Assembly (NCBI GenBank): GCA_020744225.1
Contig: JAGMWG010000026.1
Coordinates: 62,001 to 126,000, forward strand
Source: Paraphoma chrysanthemicola
Lineage: Eukaryota > Ascomycota > Dothideomycetes > Pleosporales > Phaeosphaeriaceae
Reading direction: 5' to 3'
DNA length: 64,000 nucleotides
The notes under the pieces were generated by a model, which searched no databases, was not told the origin of the DNA, and was given only the letters and a program-made list of their open reading frames with translations. The position numbers and the translations under genes were made by a program. Positions 34,188 to 46,849 of this stretch are shown piece after piece (the stretch's first letter is position 1; each line of letters begins with the position of its first letter).

Positions 34188-34706
34188 ATGTCCCTTCGCG
34201 ATATTATCATCCCAGAGATAGAGTGGGTGCATGGAGCACAGGATCGAGCACACGCAGATGGAGTAGATCTGCCGGGCAAAATCTCAGCTTACCAAGAGAT
34301 AGCTTTGTGGGAGGCCAAGAAACTTGGGTATGGCAATGTTGATGTTATCCAAATGTTGTAAGTAAGCTTTGGCACTTTGAATTTGATCCGACATGTCTAA
34401 CGCTGGCTACATAGGGGGGGAGTCCATTCAACTACAAGCTTCAATGGAACGATTCAGCGAGATCAGCCGCACCTTACGATTGGAATAAGCAGTTCGAGCA
34501 ATCCTAAGATTCATATCTACGTCGAACACCGCAGTAGCTCCGAACTCCGGATCATCGGCTGCTCTGTACCCAACGATTCAGGCGGACTAGACACGGAGAA
34601 GAGTTGGGGACGGGTGGGCAACAGGTTCGGGGTCCCGCCTGTGTCAAATCAACGGCCATATTCCTGGACAGATCTGAACCTACCTTACAGCATCGTCGAG
34701 AGGTAG
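34188..34706 (+). CDS. hypothetical protein, 2 exons, 153 aa
   Basis: Exon 1 is 34188-34357, starting MSLRDIIIPEIEWVHGAQDR. The intron, 34358-34414, starts GTAAGT, has GTCTAACG and ends CATAG. Exon 2 is 34415-34706 and ends with TAG at 34704-34706. The join is phase 2 and yields VIQMLGGVHSTTSFNG. The protein has an N-terminal helical part (GKISAYQEIALWEAKKLGYG) and a beta-rich C-terminal part (HLTIGISSSNPKIHIYVEHR, then ELRIIGCSVPNDSGG). It ends with an aromatic/Pro-rich segment. There is no signal peptide or membrane segment. The composition strongly supports a real, compact alpha/beta protein. I do not recognise the family. The splice site is close to ideal, and this is one of the best-supported genes here. 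Confidence 0.7.
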
Positions 34707-35917
34707 GCCAAGAAAGTTCTGTGTGCCTAGAATCGGTCGGATTGTGGAGTGGCCTGTCTTAGGGGTTAAACATGGCAAATCTTTTCTGGTAAGGACTGCG
34801 CTTGCGCTTTATGCTATGACGTTGGAGCACAGCCACAATGAGCGGAATCTGGGCCGGTACGGTGGTAAGAAGAATGGATGCCGGTTCTTGGTTCCATCAT
34901 CTTCTGTTTCATGCGCAATCAGCTTGTTGCTTGTCACGACGCTCTTTGTTCCTTGTATGCAAGCAAGCACGCTGCCTCTTATAGGCACAGCACATGATGT
35001 CGTGAATGCGTACCTTAACTCGTCTCAGCTTCTGCGTTCTTATCCCCACCTTGCCTCGGTTTCTCCATGCCAGACCAAGGGAACATGCATTGAAGGCTAT
35101 GAGGGCTGGGTACATGGGTAGTTGGAAGCTGAGCGATAGTCTTGCCTCCACAAAAAAGCACACTGGGCATGCTTTGCCACGCGACGAGCGACCCCATGCA
35201 CGACCACCTTTTGACGTACCAACTTTGCACTCCAGCAGCCAACAGCGACGATGAACACTACCGAAACGATGATCACCACCCACCTTTCTTATCCTGTGTT
35301 AACCGCATCTCCATCTCTGCTATCGCCTTTTGAGGCGGGCTCACCCCACCGCCATCTTCGCACGCGGACGGAGACGCTGCAATCAGGCAATGCGTCCAAA
35401 TGAAGTGCGCAGAAACACGGAGTACTTTTCGACATTGATTGGCTACTGTTACCTTCTTTCTAGGCGACGGTGCGAGGCACAGTTGGTCTAGTGCATGTCT
35501 AATGTCTCTCCGTGTATGGGTTCCCACCAGTATATGCCTTCGAGCGACCTTGTGGATGCGGTAAAATTCCTCAAATCAGCACATGGGTCATTGTCTTGAG
35601 AACAATGAAGCTCTACCCAGGCGACAGTGCGACTCCGTGCACTGACAACGCGAGGTTGCCACACTGTTCGCTGGCAGCTCTGTATCTGGCCACCAAGTAT
35701 ATAAACACCTAAAGGGTTTCTTTCCCTCTCTATCCATCTCACATCTCCCCAGAACTTCTTCAGCTATCTACAGTACCTTTGACAACACAAGTAGCCTCCC
35801 TCAGCCACAAAACGCCCTTCCGCATACAGCCCACAAGTCGGCCCCACTCCCGCAACTCTCACGCTTTCAACACAGATCGTGCTCGCCCAAGACTGCACCG
35901 CTCTCCCAACGACTAGA
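34707..35917. other. no supported gene
   Basis: Frames on both strands (plus 34723-35121, minus 34909-35283) overlap and neither is convincing. A minus frame at 35097-35279 starts with a hydrophobic, signal-like segment (MVIIVSVVFIVAVGCW) and is 60 codons long. A small secreted protein is possible but weak. The last 150 bases before 35918 are C/T-rich and look like the leader of the next gene. Confidence 0.4.
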
Positions 35918-36226
35918 ATGGCAGCTCCGGTATACCCAGCAGCACTTGATGCAAAGGCCCAGCTTAACTTGATGATTGCGGATCTCGAGCGAGACATGCA
36001 GGAGGAGGAGGATGGTCTTGACGCATTTGATGCATGCCTGAATCTGCGTCGTCGTGCGGCGTTAGCGGCAGCGCGTGGAAATGCGCTGTTGCGAAACGAA
36101 CGCGAGATCATTCAACTCGAACAGCACCTTCATCCAGCTAACAATGATCGTGACGATGGCTTGGTCATACTATGCCTTGCTTTGATACTAACCGCTATTT
36201 ACGTTTGTTTTATAGGCCCACTGTAG
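35918..36226 (+). CDS. small tail-anchored membrane protein, 102 aa
   Basis: The plus-strand frame runs from ATG 35918 (MAAPVYPAALDAKAQLNLMI) to a TAG at 36224-36226. The frame is open 13 codons further upstream (ATG 35879), but the later ATG starts the protein-like part and follows a C/T-rich leader. Residues 15-70 form charged helices (ADLERDMQEEEDGLDAFDAC, later LLRNEREIIQLEQHLH) with coiled-coil character. Residues about 80-102 are one hydrophobic segment, GLVILCLALILTAIYVCFIG, ending at the C-terminus. That is the layout of a tail-anchored membrane protein with a cytosolic helix. It sits only about 100 bases from the start of the AT-rich repeat block, so its terminator region is within the boundary. 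Family not recognised. Confidence 0.6.
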   Translation: MAAPVYPAALDAKAQLNLMIADLERDMQEEEDGLDAFDACLNLRRRAALAAARGNALLRNEREIIQLEQHLHPANNDRDDGLVILCLALILTAIYVCFIGPL

Positions 36227-37849
36227 CATCCTATTAGACTACAAGCTAATCATACCAAAAGAAATGCACTCAAGGCGGCCAGAATACTGCCGTGAGGTAT
36301 TTCAAAGTCTTGACATGTGTAGACTCTAGTAGAGGCACAAGTAGCATACTAAATTCAAATCTTTAATCGTTTCTTAGAGTTCGAGTTTATAAGTCTTTCT
36401 TTATAGTATAGAGTGTATTTAAGCTAACTTTAATAATTTTATAGGTACTAAAATTTAAAGAATAGATAGAATACTATAGAGTTCTTATTAGTTTAGTGTA
36501 TAGATATTTAGACTGAATAAATTTATCGCTACTAATTCTTTACCTTCTTACTCTATATTACTATGAGATTAAGTTAAATATATCTCTTAATAGCTAGAAA
36601 GTTATACTACATAAGAAGATATTTACTATTTAGATTTATAATCTCTTAGCTCTAGAGTATACTTAATTATTATATAAGAGATATTATTTGTTAAGATAAT
36701 ATTATTAGAATTAAATTTTACTATATAATAGAAAGAAATATATACTTATTTTATACTACTAATTTTTTATATAATAGTTTAATATTAGAATACCTTTAAA
36801 CTCTAGCTAAAATATACTTAGATTTACTAATCTCTTACTTTAAAATTCTAATATATAGTTAGTAATTAAAATAAATATTTTTAAGCTTTAAAAACTATAC
36901 TTAATACTAATTAAAATAACTAAATTTACTTATATTAACTTATAAGTCTATATATAAAAATACTAGTATTTATTAAGTTTATATAAACTAGTATTTAAAT
37001 AATAGTTTATAAATTATAATTAAGACTAAACTATATATAGTACTAAAACTACTTTTCTTTTAAAAGTATCTTTAAATAAAAAACTATTATAATTACTTTA
37101 AGTATAAAATTTTATAAAGAATAATACTACTAAGTATTATATCTAGTACTTTTATTACTACTATAATTGTAAAAATAAACTAAGTTAATAAAATACTAAT
37201 TAATACTTATTTACTTAATAATAGAATATAAACTATTTAAGTTTATTTTAGTAGTATAAAGTAAACTTTATATAAAATAAGCTTTAGTTAAGAAAGTTCT
37301 TATATTATTAAGTAAAGTTAAGAATAGTAAACTAAGTACTAAAAAGTTAAAAAAAAATCTTTTTTATACTTACTAGTCTCTTAGCTAGCTTTATACTAAG
37401 TTTTAAATAAACTAATAGTAAGAAGAGTAAATTATAAAGTAGTATACTCTAATTTACTCTCTTATATATTTTTTCTCTTAAATAAAAAGTTTTTTAAGCT
37501 TAAATAAATAAATAAAAATAATACTTAGTAAATATAAGTTTATAGTTTTAGTATAGCTATATAAATTATATAAGCTTTATACTTAAATTATATTACTTTT
37601 AAAGTTTTTATAACTATCTTAACTTTATAATAAAAAAGCTAAACTTAAACTTATTTTTATACTTTATAAAAAAAACTAAATAACTTAATATATAAATACT
37701 AAGTAAAGTACTATATAATTTAAAGCTAATTATATACTTATAAAAAAATCTAAAGTATATTTTTTAGTATATAGTAGTAAAGACTAGAGTTACTACTATA
37801 TAAAAGTAAAAAAGTAAAATCTAAAAAAAATAGAAAAATACTAATATAA

Positions 37850-38085
37850 ACTATTAGTAAGCTAGCTATACTAGTATACTTACTATCTTTTCTTAGTATA
37901 ACTAATATATATTATAAAGCTTTAATTTTATTACTATTAAATAAAAAGCTTATATATACTATAATATAATCTATTAGTAAGTAACTTATAATAGTAAGTA
38001 ATTTAAAAAAGCTTAGTATAACTAATATATATTATAAATTCTTAATTTTATTACTATTAAATAAGAAGCTAGTATATATTATACT
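37850..38085. repeat. tandem pair of about 115 bp
   Basis: Two adjacent units share CTTAGTATAACTAATATATA followed by TTAATTTTATTACTATTAAATAA, at about 37896-37950 and 38010-38065, roughly 113 bases apart. Both are AT-rich and mutated. This may be the terminal subrepeat of an older element. Confidence 0.6.
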
Positions 38086-38865
38086 AGTATCTAATTTAGA
38101 AAATACTTTTATATTCTTCTTATATATTTACGTATTATATTTAGTCTTACTATAGTTACTATAGTACTATATAGCTAGTTATACTAGTTCTTAATTATTA
38201 CTACTATAAGTTTTCTTTAAATATAATACTATTAAAAATAGTAATAGAACTACTTATAATACTCTCTAACTATACTCTAAGATACTACTTATCTAAAAGT
38301 ACTTTCTTTTATATAATTTCTACTTTATTATTACTACTAATATAATAGTAATTCTAACTTACTAAGAGTAGCTAATTCTAAGTAAGTAAAATATTAAAAT
38401 ATTTAGTTAAATAAAAAGTATTATAGTTAAGTTATAGATAAGTATATCTATAATATATATTAGTTACTAGAGTAATATATTAAGTAGATATAATTCTTAA
38501 CTCTAGAGTATAAAGAGTAATTTTATATATAACTATATACTATACTTAATCTATACTAAGTTCTTATAGATTAGAATTTAATCTATAATCTATAATCTTA
38601 GATTATAAATTACTAATTAGTTACGTATTTAGATTATAGTTAGTCTTAGTATACTATTACTTACTATAATAGTCTTTATATTCTAGTAATTCTTTATTTT
38701 TATATTTTAATCTAGTATTAGAATAAATTAGAAGTAGAGTTAATTTATAATAATAAACTCTATTTATAATAACTAATTACTTCTTAAGCTTATAGATATA
38801 AGTATATTAAAGTATATTCTTATATAGTATAATCTTACTATCTTTTATATACTAAAAGAAGCTTA
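38080..38865. repeat. older repeat, copy A, left part
   Basis: This stretch matches, with many transitions, the sequence from about 54850 onward. It begins CTAGTATCTAATTTAGAAAA and continues to the insertion point of the minus-strand Gypsy element at 38865. It holds about 440 bases (38330-38770) missing from copy B. No coding potential survives. Confidence 0.65.
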
Positions 38866-39021
38866 TATTATAGACTAGCTTTACGTATAGTACTAATAAG
38901 TATTAGAATAGATATAAATTCTCTTAGAGAGAGAAAGAGAGAGACTCTCTCTCTCTTTATTATATACTACTTACTAGAGTATAGTCTAAACTAGATATAA
39001 GTATAGCCTAAGTTTATTATA
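38866..39021 (-). repeat. LTR (3') of the minus-strand Gypsy element
   Basis: 156 bp, partner at 53131-53286. It contains a palindromic run of GAGAGAGAAAGAGAGAGACT followed by CTCTCTC. The canonical TG...CA ends have become TA...TA by RIP. Direct neighbour of the GCTTA target duplication. Confidence 0.8.
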
Positions 39022-42000
39022 TATTTCTCTTCTTACTTCTTTCTTTATATATCTTCTATTATTATAAACGTACTAAGGCCTTATAGAGTTTATATTATAT
39101 TATTATTTTTAAGTTTTTTAGATTACTAAGATATACTTATTATTATTCTATAATATAGCTATAGTGTTATAATAAGTTATTTATAAGTAAGACGTGTTAT
39201 ACTTAAAATAAAGTAACGTAGAGCTATCTCTAAGATCTTTAAGCTACTCTTATACGCTCTACTATTCTTCTACGTCTACTTTCTACGTCTTTAGTACTAC
39301 TTATCTTATCTACTATTATACTATTCTCTTAGCTCTACGTTAGCCTCTTTACTATAACTACTCTTTATAACTACTATACTAGTAATACGTAGAGCTAGAG
39401 TTTTAATAGCGTTTTAAGTATTATAGTAGCTAGTTCTAGTAGTAGTAGTAAGCTTTCTAATTATAATAACTAGCTTATTAGTTATAATAAGACTATAAGT
39501 ACTTTCTTCTTTATCTTATACGTGTTATACTAACTATCTTATCTTAGCTTATTTCTACTAAGAAGAAGTGCTGTATTAGTAACTACGTTATAGTTAGTAA
39601 CTTTAATTCTAATAAAGCTAAGTTACTAGACTATACTAAGCTCTGTAATTACTTCTCTTATATTAATTATCTACGTTATTATAGTAATATAGAGTACTTA
39701 CTTAGTATACTCTCTAAATATATATTAGCTTCTTACTAAGTTTGTACTAACTTCGTAACTAAGCTCTTATTCTACTTACTAGTCTTGTAATTAATACTAT
39801 AAGACTTATACTAAGCTTACTTCTAAGTTTATAAGTTTTCTAACTCTACGCTATACTTACTACGCGTAGTATAACTATACTAATAAGTTATACGCTTATA
39901 ATAATTATTATATAGTTAAGGTATTCTAGTACTATTAAGATTTAGTTATAAGTTAGTAGTATAGCTTCTACGCAGTATTTAACTAGTGCTTCTACTATCT
40001 TACTAAGGCCTTTAATATTATACTAATAACTTTATGTTTTACTATCTCTACTTTACTTTTATAGCTTCTTAGTACTCTATTTATAGTATCTCTATTATTC
40101 TTTACTATTACTTTCTTTTAGACTCTCTTTACTTCTCTTACTAGTAGTAGTATAAGTATATATATTTAGTAAATAGAGTCTTAGCTAAATATACTAATAG
40201 ACGCTACGTGTTAAATAGTAAGTTATCTTAACTACTATATTAATAAAGGTAATTATTAGATAGCTAACTTATATTAATAAATTCTAGTACGTTTTAGTTC
40301 TATATTATACTCTTATTATTAGCTTTACTAATTTATAACGTTATAAGAAGTAATCTAAGATCTTTAATAGTAGTCTTATACTTATACTCTCTTTGCGCCT
40401 ATCTATAAGATACTCTACTACTAAGATTACTTTATTATAAACTATTCTAAGTACTCTACTATACTATTATACTACTATTATATCTCTAGCTTATTTACTG
40501 TGTATAGCTTCTCTCTACTTACTCTACTTAAGTCTTACTACTATTATTTACTTATAGCTACTCTAAGGTCTCTTATAATACTTTAGTATAAGAGTTATTA
40601 TTATATAGAGAAGATATAGCGTTACTTTCTTTACTTCTTAGTCTAAGACTTTTTATTACGCTTCTACTATTACTATAATAAAGATAAAGTAAAGAAGTGC
40701 TCTTATTACGTTATTAACTATTATTTATATACTAAGTCTATTAATAATAAGAAAGACTCTAATAAGTAGTTCTATAAAGCTTCTAAGAAGTATAATAACA
40801 GCGCCTAGATAGTATTATCTCTCTTCTCTACTCTACTAATTTATTTTAGTACCTTACTTATATAGGTAATATAGTAAGACTAAGCTAGCACTATTATAGT
40901 ACTATAGTAAGACTTTTAGGCTCTCTTTTCTTTTATATAAAGCTCTCTTTATAGCTTTAGTGTAGCTTTACTACTATCTTAATATAACTTTTATTTACTA
41001 CTCTCTTATACCTATATTTACTTCTATAGTTCTTTAGTACTTATAATATTACTATATTATTCTTTAAACTACTATAGTACTATTATATTTATAAAGTTCT
41101 TAGCTAGCTTCTATATTAGCTCTAGCTATCTCTTTTATTTAACTAGTACTTAGTACTTACCTCTCTCTCTTGCGTTCTTTATATATAGAATTTCTTCTAC
41201 TTTATATTTATAGAGAGAGAAGTTACTCTTAGCTATTACTAAGTCTAGGCCTAGTCTTATATCTTTAAAGACCTAGAATAGTAGTAAGTTTATAGTAGTG
41301 TATTCTACTAAGTTAACGTAAATAACGTTATATATATATTCTAGTAAGTTTAACTAAACTATAAGTAGTATTAGTATTACTTAAATAGTATATTTCTATT
41401 AAAGCTAATTAAGCTTTTTACTAAGTTAGTTTATTTTTATATTTTATATTAAAAACTAAACTTTATCTCTAACTTAGAAATACTCTACTAGATAATGTAA
41501 ATAGTCTATAGCGTCTTATTATTATTATTACTAGAAGGTAATTATAGCTTATACTAGCTCTATTCTCTATTATAAATATTCTAAGAAGTAAGCTATAGCT
41601 CTATAAGAAGTTTTGTTAGACGTTTCTAAAGAAGTAGTCTTTTATAATAGCTTTGTAGTAAATCTATTAAGTAGTAAGTTTAGGCTAACTTTTATTATAC
41701 TTAAGTTCTAGTTATTTAGAGCTAGCTAGTAGGCTAGTAAGTATTAGAGCTAATCTATCTGCTTAAAGTTTACTATTATTTAGAGTACTACTTATACCTT
41801 CTAGTTAGCTTATTCTATTCTACTATCTATCTAAGAGTAGTATATAGTAGAGAGTAGTTATTATATTCTTACTAGGTAGTAAAGCTTAGTCTAGAACTTT
41901 TCTAGCTAGTCTAATCTATAGTCTAAGATAATAGATATTAGAAACTTATAGAATTACTACTATGTATTCTAGAACACTCTTATATACTTATTTAATTTTA

Positions 42001-44185
42001 TAGTAACTATAAGTTCTAGTTATACGTATTTAGATAGTTAGTCTATTATTACTAATAGATATTATAGCGCTTTCTCTATTATAGTAAAAAGGTTAACTAT
42101 AAAGTCTATTAAAATCTACGTCTAATACTAATCTACTACTAGAATAAGTTATAGAAGTTCTTAGTGTCTATACCTTAATATATAGGCTCTAAAGTAATAG
42201 TAGTTCTATATATATTTACTAATATCTACTATTATACTATTCTAGTAATAGTCTCTACGTAGAATATAGAACGTAGAGTTCTTTTCTAAGTAGTCTAATA
42301 ACTTAGAGTTATATACGTATTATATTACTATTATTATAAGAAGCTCTTATATTAGTAGCTATATAATCTTATACTATAATAGAACTCTATATACTAAATT
42401 ATATAGTCTTCTATTTACTATATTATCTAAGCTTCTAAGAGAAAATTATAGGCCTTAAACTTTACTATATTTTATCTTATATAGTATTATTTATTATTAG
42501 ATATAGTCTTATTCTATAATCTTTATATATACTTATTATAAAAGATAAGAGATTCTAGTAGTATTCTTATATTCTCTAAATATACTCTTATTATAGTTAC
42601 TATAATATAAACTAAAGATATTAACTTTTCTTTATTTAGAAGTATAGTATCATTCTAGACGCAGCAGCTAAGTGTATCTAGTTACTAAGTTAGTTTATCT
42701 AAATAGTACTTAAGCTTATATTAGAATTATAAGAGCAGTTTAAACTAATAGCTCTATCTCTTAGAGAGAGAGTAGAAGCTTATAAAGTATTCTAAGTTAT
42801 AGTAGTTTATATATATAATAAATAGCTTATAAGCTTCTTATAACTTTACTATCTAAGCTTATATATAGAATATAATAGTAAGAAGCTTCTTATTATATAT
42901 AGTATAGTTATATTATACTTTTATAAGAATTATAGAGTAATAGACTATAGAGTATAGAATACTTTAGTGTTCTTATAAAAAGTACTTACCTAGTGCTTTA
43001 CCTAAGTAGTTTACTTTAACTATAGTATACTTAGCTAAGTTCTATTATTATAGCGCTAGTTTTACTATAAATACTTTCTTAAGAAGTTAGAATAACTTAT
43101 TCTATTCTAGTCTTTATTAGAATAGTATATTCTTCTTTATAAGTAAATAAAGTAGTACTACTATCTTAGAGAACTCTAGAATAAAGTTATAGTAAAAGTT
43201 AGTAAAACTTAGAAAACTTTTAACTCTACTAACTATAGTAGGTGCTTTCTACTTATATATAGTGTAGAGTTTCTCTAAATCTAGTTATATTAACTTTCTT
43301 ACTATAATAATATACCTAAGGTATTATATCTTAGATACTATAAAGTTACACTTATTAAGATCTAATACTAACTTAACTTTCTAAAGAAGTGTTAGTACTC
43401 TATAGACTTTCTTAATATAGTCTTTTTTAGATCTCTCTAAGTATATAAGTACGTTATCTAGGTAAGTAGTAGCGTACACTCTTAGAGATTCTTTAAGTAC
43501 TCTATTAATATATTATTAAAAGAATACTAGAGCTCTTACTAATCTTATAGAGTATACTAGCTATTTAAATAAGTTAAATTATGTACAAAATATAGTAAGA
43601 TATTTATCTCTCTCTCTTATATAAAGCTAATAGAATACTAAGTGTATATTTATCTTAGTAAATAATACTACTTCTAAGAGTATACGTAGAGTCTCTTTTA
43701 TAAGAAGAAGAGAGTACTTATCTATAGAAGTAATAGTATTTAACTTCTAGTAATCTATATATAACCTTTAGCTTTTTAATAGCTTCTTAACTAAGAGAAC
43801 TAGAGCTCTAGCTTCTAACGAACTAGCTCTAATCTAATCTTTATCTAATAATTTTATAACTTATTAACGTAGCTTAAGTAACTAATCTTAGAATATAGAA
43901 TATAGAGAGCTTTATAGTAGTTCTAGTGTAGATCTATTATTATTTTTACGTAACTTAATATAGTAGTCTATCTACTTATAATATAGAAGTAGTTTATTTA
44001 CTTTTATCTTATTAAATAAGCTTATAAAGTTAGTAAACTCTCTTAAGAGCGTCTTTCTTATAGTCTTATTCTTAGCTATCTTAAGCTCTTTTACTTATAG
44101 AGTATCTATAGTATAAGTAAGTTTATAAAGAGTAGTAAAGAAAATACTAGTACGTAGTTTATTACGTTAGAGAATTAATTAGATT

Positions 44186-44687
44186 TGTTACGGTTGCCTT
44201 AGGAAGCAGACTAGAAGCAGCTAATTATACTCTAATTAGACGCTAACAGGTTACTAATAAGAAGCTTATAGAAACTAACTATTAATACTACACTACAGAG
44301 CTGCAGGTTACGTAACTTAATTAGTACGCTAGACTATATTAGGTACTAAGTAAGCTAAGTAGACTAAGCACTAAGTAGCACTAATTATACTAATTAACTA
44401 AGCACGACGTGCTTAGTTACTTAGCCTCTTCTAGTATATAGACACAGATAATAAGCTCTTATAGCTTATTGTGTTTAACTTAGTATTTAATCTATAACTA
44501 GTTACTATTCGCACTTAACTTATAGTCTTCTCTATCTATATTAGTGTAACTCTCTACTCTTAATTATTGTTCTCTTAATCTGTCTTATTAGTAATCTTGT
44601 CTAATTCTCTCTAATACTTTATCTCTAAGAACTAACTGTAAAACCTTAAGTATACAAAGTCTACTTCTAACTTTAGGTCTCTTTATA
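44186..44687 (+). repeat. 5' LTR of the plus-strand Gypsy element
   Basis: 502 bp, same length as the 3' LTR, beginning TGTTACGG and ending CTTTATA. It contains a GCACGACGTGC palindrome near 44402. Differences from the 3' copy are almost all transitions. Confidence 0.9.
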
Positions 44688-44999
44688 TTTTAAACACTCT
44701 TAAGATAAGTAATACAGAAATAGATACTCTAACCTCTGTTATAGCTAGTAAGGCTACTACTAAGAGACGAATCCCTAATAACTTCTATAGAGATTAGACT
44801 ATGCTTAAATTATAAATTATGCAATAGAACCTTTACTTCTACCTTTATAATATAATTAACAAGGCAAATAAGGTTGCTAACGTAGTTACTACTATAAAAG
44901 AAAAGGCACTTAATTAGGTAACTCTAAAACTTAAACGATACTTTAATAGTAGTATATAAGACTTAGCTAATACTTAGATTATTAAAGACTACAACGAGT

Positions 45000-45620
45000 T
45001 TAAAGAAGCTCTTAGAAAAGTATTCTCTATTACTAAGGAACTAACTATCGCAGAAGGTAAAATCTAACGCTTCTAATAGACTTAGTCTGTAGAAGACTAC
45101 GCTAACCTATTCTAGCAATATTCTAAACACATAGAATAAAATAACAAAGCTCTTATACAAATATTCTAACAAGGCCTTAAGTTTAGTATCTATAAAGAAC
45201 TTATGCGTAGCGCAGCTAATATTGCTAGTCTAGATAATCTAATTAAGAAAGCTACTAGAATTAATAATAAGCTACTTGAATTAGAACTAGAGACTAACGC
45301 CTTTACTTTAACACGTTAACAAGGTAAGCATAAATAGTTTTATAAACCTAAGAACTATAGGCCTAAGAAGTAATTCTACTCTAAGAAGATACTAGAATAC
45401 TATAGATCTAAGAAGATTAAATTAATAGACGTTAACGCTATTAAGTATAGAAAGCCTAGTAATAGTTATAAGAAACCTATACAAGGTAAATATAAGACTA
45501 GTGTAAAGAAAATAAGAACCTATTATAATTGTAGTAAACTAAAACATTTAGTAAAGAATTACTAAATAAAGAATAAGGTTATTAAAACAATTAATATAAT
45601 CTAACACGACTAAAATAAGA
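45000..45620 (+). pseudogene. Gag remnant with zinc-knuckle trace
   Basis: Broken plus-strand frame with helical, Lys/Glu-rich blocks. A zinc-knuckle trace sits near 45521-45570, where YYNCSKLKHLVKN keeps the central Cys and the His of a C-x2-C-x4-H-x4-C knuckle while the outer Cys codons have become Tyr (TGT/TGC to TAT/TAC, a G-to-A change expected from RIP). Many in-frame stops. Confidence 0.7.
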
Positions 45621-46849
45621 AAACTAAGGCAGAATAAGATGTAATATCTAACTCTAACGTAGAACTAGACTTCTCTACCTTAGATAGTAAGAAGAAAACT
45701 ACAATTAAATTCTCTTACATAGATCTTAGAGACAGCTATAACTTAGAACTACTAATTACCTGCAATCTTACACTACACTCTAGAACAAAAGTTAAGATTA
45801 CGTAGAATAATGCTATAACTCTAGCGCTAGAATTACTACTCTACTACTAAGATGTAGTAGACAAACTTACATATACTCTACTAAAAAGCTTAACGCTAAA
45901 ATGCGAAAACGCTACTCTAGTACAGCTAAGAGATAAGTATATAATCTCTATATGTGTATAAGAAAATAATAAAACATATAGGTACGACTAGAAATGTAAG
46001 TAAGATATAAGACTAAGAAAGCAGTTCTTCTAACTTAACTTAGAAAGCGAGGAATTTACGAAGTTTACGACAAAAAACAGCTAATAGATCTAGGAAAGTT
46101 TTCTACAACTTTCTAATATTATAAGAGAAATAAAAGAAGAAGATAAAGAAAGAGTCTTTCTAGACTAGTGCTACAAAGCTATAAGACAATTACTAAATTA
46201 GGCAAAAATAGCTAACAACAGCTAAGTATTACTAATACAATAAGATAAGAAATACAACACACTTTATAGCTACGTACTTTAAGAAGATAAGAGTAAAAAG
46301 AAACACCTCTAACATAGCAACTAACTTAAGAAAAAATTAGAAGAAGAAGACTAAGTAACTAAAGAATGCAAAGTATATAAAGAGGCTAAGAAGGTTAATA
46401 ATAACTCTAATAACGTTGTTATTACCCTAAGACTATTATACTTTATAGACTTAAGAAATCTACTCTATGCTAATATAAGCTATATAGCTTGTACACACAA
46501 CTAGTACTTAATATACTACTCTAATAAAGAAGCAACAGGATAGTTTCTAACTAGGAAATCTAAATATAAATAGTAATAGTTTAATTACTCTAAGAATACA
46601 TACAAATCTTACCTCTAAGATAAACGAGCGATAGATACCTTTCTAGGCAGAAACTTACAAAAGAAACAGACGCTCTAAATTCTAATAGTTAACAGGAAAT
46701 ACCTTAATAAGATATAGTAATTATATATAAATAGAGATTGTACTAGACACTAAAGTAATAAAATTACAAATAGGTTTAGAAGTAAGTAGTCTTTTTTAGA
46801 CCTAAGTTAACATACGAGTAGGAATGTAATAATATTAACTTAGCACCTC

